From NCBI GenBank assembly GCA_026874595.1, contig CM049314.1, forward strand, positions 55,101,812 through 55,165,811: 64,000 nt of DNA, in the 5' to 3' direction. The position numbers and the translations under genes are program-made. Positions 63,216 through 64,000 of the stretch are shown piece after piece; the stretch's first letter is position 1, and each line of letters starts with the position of its first letter. The stretch is from Sipunculus nudus. Taxonomy: Eukaryota > Annelida > Sipuncula > Golfingiida > Sipunculidae. The notes under the pieces were generated by a model that was not told the origin of the DNA, did not search any database, and saw only the letters and a list, made by a program, of their open reading frames with translations.

Positions 63216-63723
63216 TGCTTTTCTGTAGACTTATCAGAAAATCTGTAAAGTTTAGTTTCAGGTGATAGTAAAAATTCCTAGGAGCAAGGAAAATTTATGA
63301 ACTGAATGGCATTATTCTCAATATGGTGTTTCTGCTGAACATATAAATTGGACGATCATAAAATTTGACAGTTGGATTTTTTGTTTACTTTATGTAATTT
63401 TTTGTTTACCAAATATACCAGAAACAGTTACAGCCATACATTATGACATTAAGAAAGTCTCACTTTTGTCATTTCATTTTTCCCCGCATAAATAATGTAA
63501 TGACTGTTACCATATATCTCTGAAAATGCTGCAACCAGTGATTATCTGACAGGTGAGTTGAGGTAAGCCATAGATGGCGCCAGCTTTGTTGAACAACTGC
63601 TGGAATGGTATTTTCACTTTCACTGATTAATCTCTTGATCACCCATTATCATACAAAGTATGGCACAGAGTGAACTTAAGACCCCTGGGTCTCTATTTTA
63701 TTTGACTTGCAGTGAAACCGGTG

Positions 63724-63862
63724 TAATAGGACCACCCGTGGGACAGGCCAAAAGTGGTCTTCATTCTGCTAGACAGATCAGATATAAACTACGTTTTGGT
63801 ACACTTAAGGGTGATCTTAAAAGCCAGGTGGTCCTATTAGACAGGTGGTCTTTCGGACAGGT
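63724..63862. mobile_element. Small element with 13-bp inverted repeats
   Basis: taataggaccacc at 63724-63736 and its exact complement ggtggtcctatta at 63827-63839, with further gtggtctt and gacagg strings to 63862. Related landmarks at 24464-24598 suggest a dispersed family. No coding capacity of its own. Confidence 0.4.
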
Positions 63863-64000
63863 TCTATGGCATTTCTAAAGCCTTCAATTTTTTCAAAGCT
63901 TGACCAATTAAGAAGACATTGAAAATATGACTTTCAAAACAGTATACCCAGTGCCCTAGCCAGATTTGGACGGTCTGACACAGGCTTCGTATATTATCCG

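Larger units (their letters stand above)
62200..63640 (+). repeat. Diverged repeat family around ggtggcgcc blocks
   Basis: The string gct.(t/c)aggtggcgcc.cct recurs at about 62318 and 62530, and gatggcgccagctttgttga at about 63574. gttaccagatatctgaggaa (62230) resembles gttaccatatatctctgaaa (63508), both followed by gctgca. The order of blocks suggests three old copies of one unit. Confidence 0.5.
59216..64000. other. Downstream intergenic region with repeats
   Basis: No gene supported. Contains a CA run, a three-copy 55-bp repeat (59601-59770), diverged repeats around short blocks like ggtggcgcc (62200-63640), a dispersed-repeat copy ending at a long AT array (63074-63215), and a small element with inverted repeats (63724-63839). 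The open frame at 63660-63878 runs through that element. Confidence 0.5.

Overview
This 64 kb window is animal nuclear DNA, most likely from a mollusc or another lophotrochozoan. The reasons are the AT-rich composition, very frequent (AT)n microsatellites, several families of short degenerate repeats (one resembling, from memory, a repeat common in bivalves), and one split gene with consensus GT-AG introns. No bacterial, phage or plasmid features were seen. The species-level guess is inference only.

The window holds one gene I can support: a Wnt ligand of the Wnt11 subfamily on the + strand. Its four downstream coding exons are at 41950-42191, 45467-45759, 50207-50499 and 58633-58807. They encode 333 residues with 24 cysteines, the RWNCSS motif, the HGVSGSC acylation-site motif and the CCGRGY / CxCKxxWCCYVxC C-terminal signature. 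The first coding exon (start codon and signal peptide, about 20-30 residues) lies upstream of 41950 and was not confidently found, so intron 1 may occupy much of the left part of the window or reach beyond it. A short 3' UTR with poly(A) signals follows the stop at 58805-58807.

Layout: 1-41949 is non-coding (intergenic and/or intron 1). It contains about 20 AT arrays, compound AT/GA arrays, a 92-bp perfect palindrome, a 10-copy 37-bp minisatellite, a family of about 158-bp tandem units, and a 0.4-kb element with terminal inverted repeats. Several GC-richer islands look like candidate regulatory DNA. Intron 2 (42192-45466) carries a 41-bp minisatellite of about 33 copies, part of it organised as an 81-bp dimer, followed by a GC-rich island with a TCF/LEF-type and an NRF1-type site. 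Introns 3 and 4 are mostly unremarkable AT-rich DNA with three further GC-rich islands. From about 59.3 kb to the end there is no gene, only degenerate repeats and one small element with 13-bp inverted repeats.

No multi-gene system is present. The most interesting material is the structured repeats, the polybasic insertion in the Wnt11 linker, and the intronic candidate enhancers. Most open frames elsewhere start at non-ATG codons, run through microsatellites or lack any recognisable family, and I do not call them genes.
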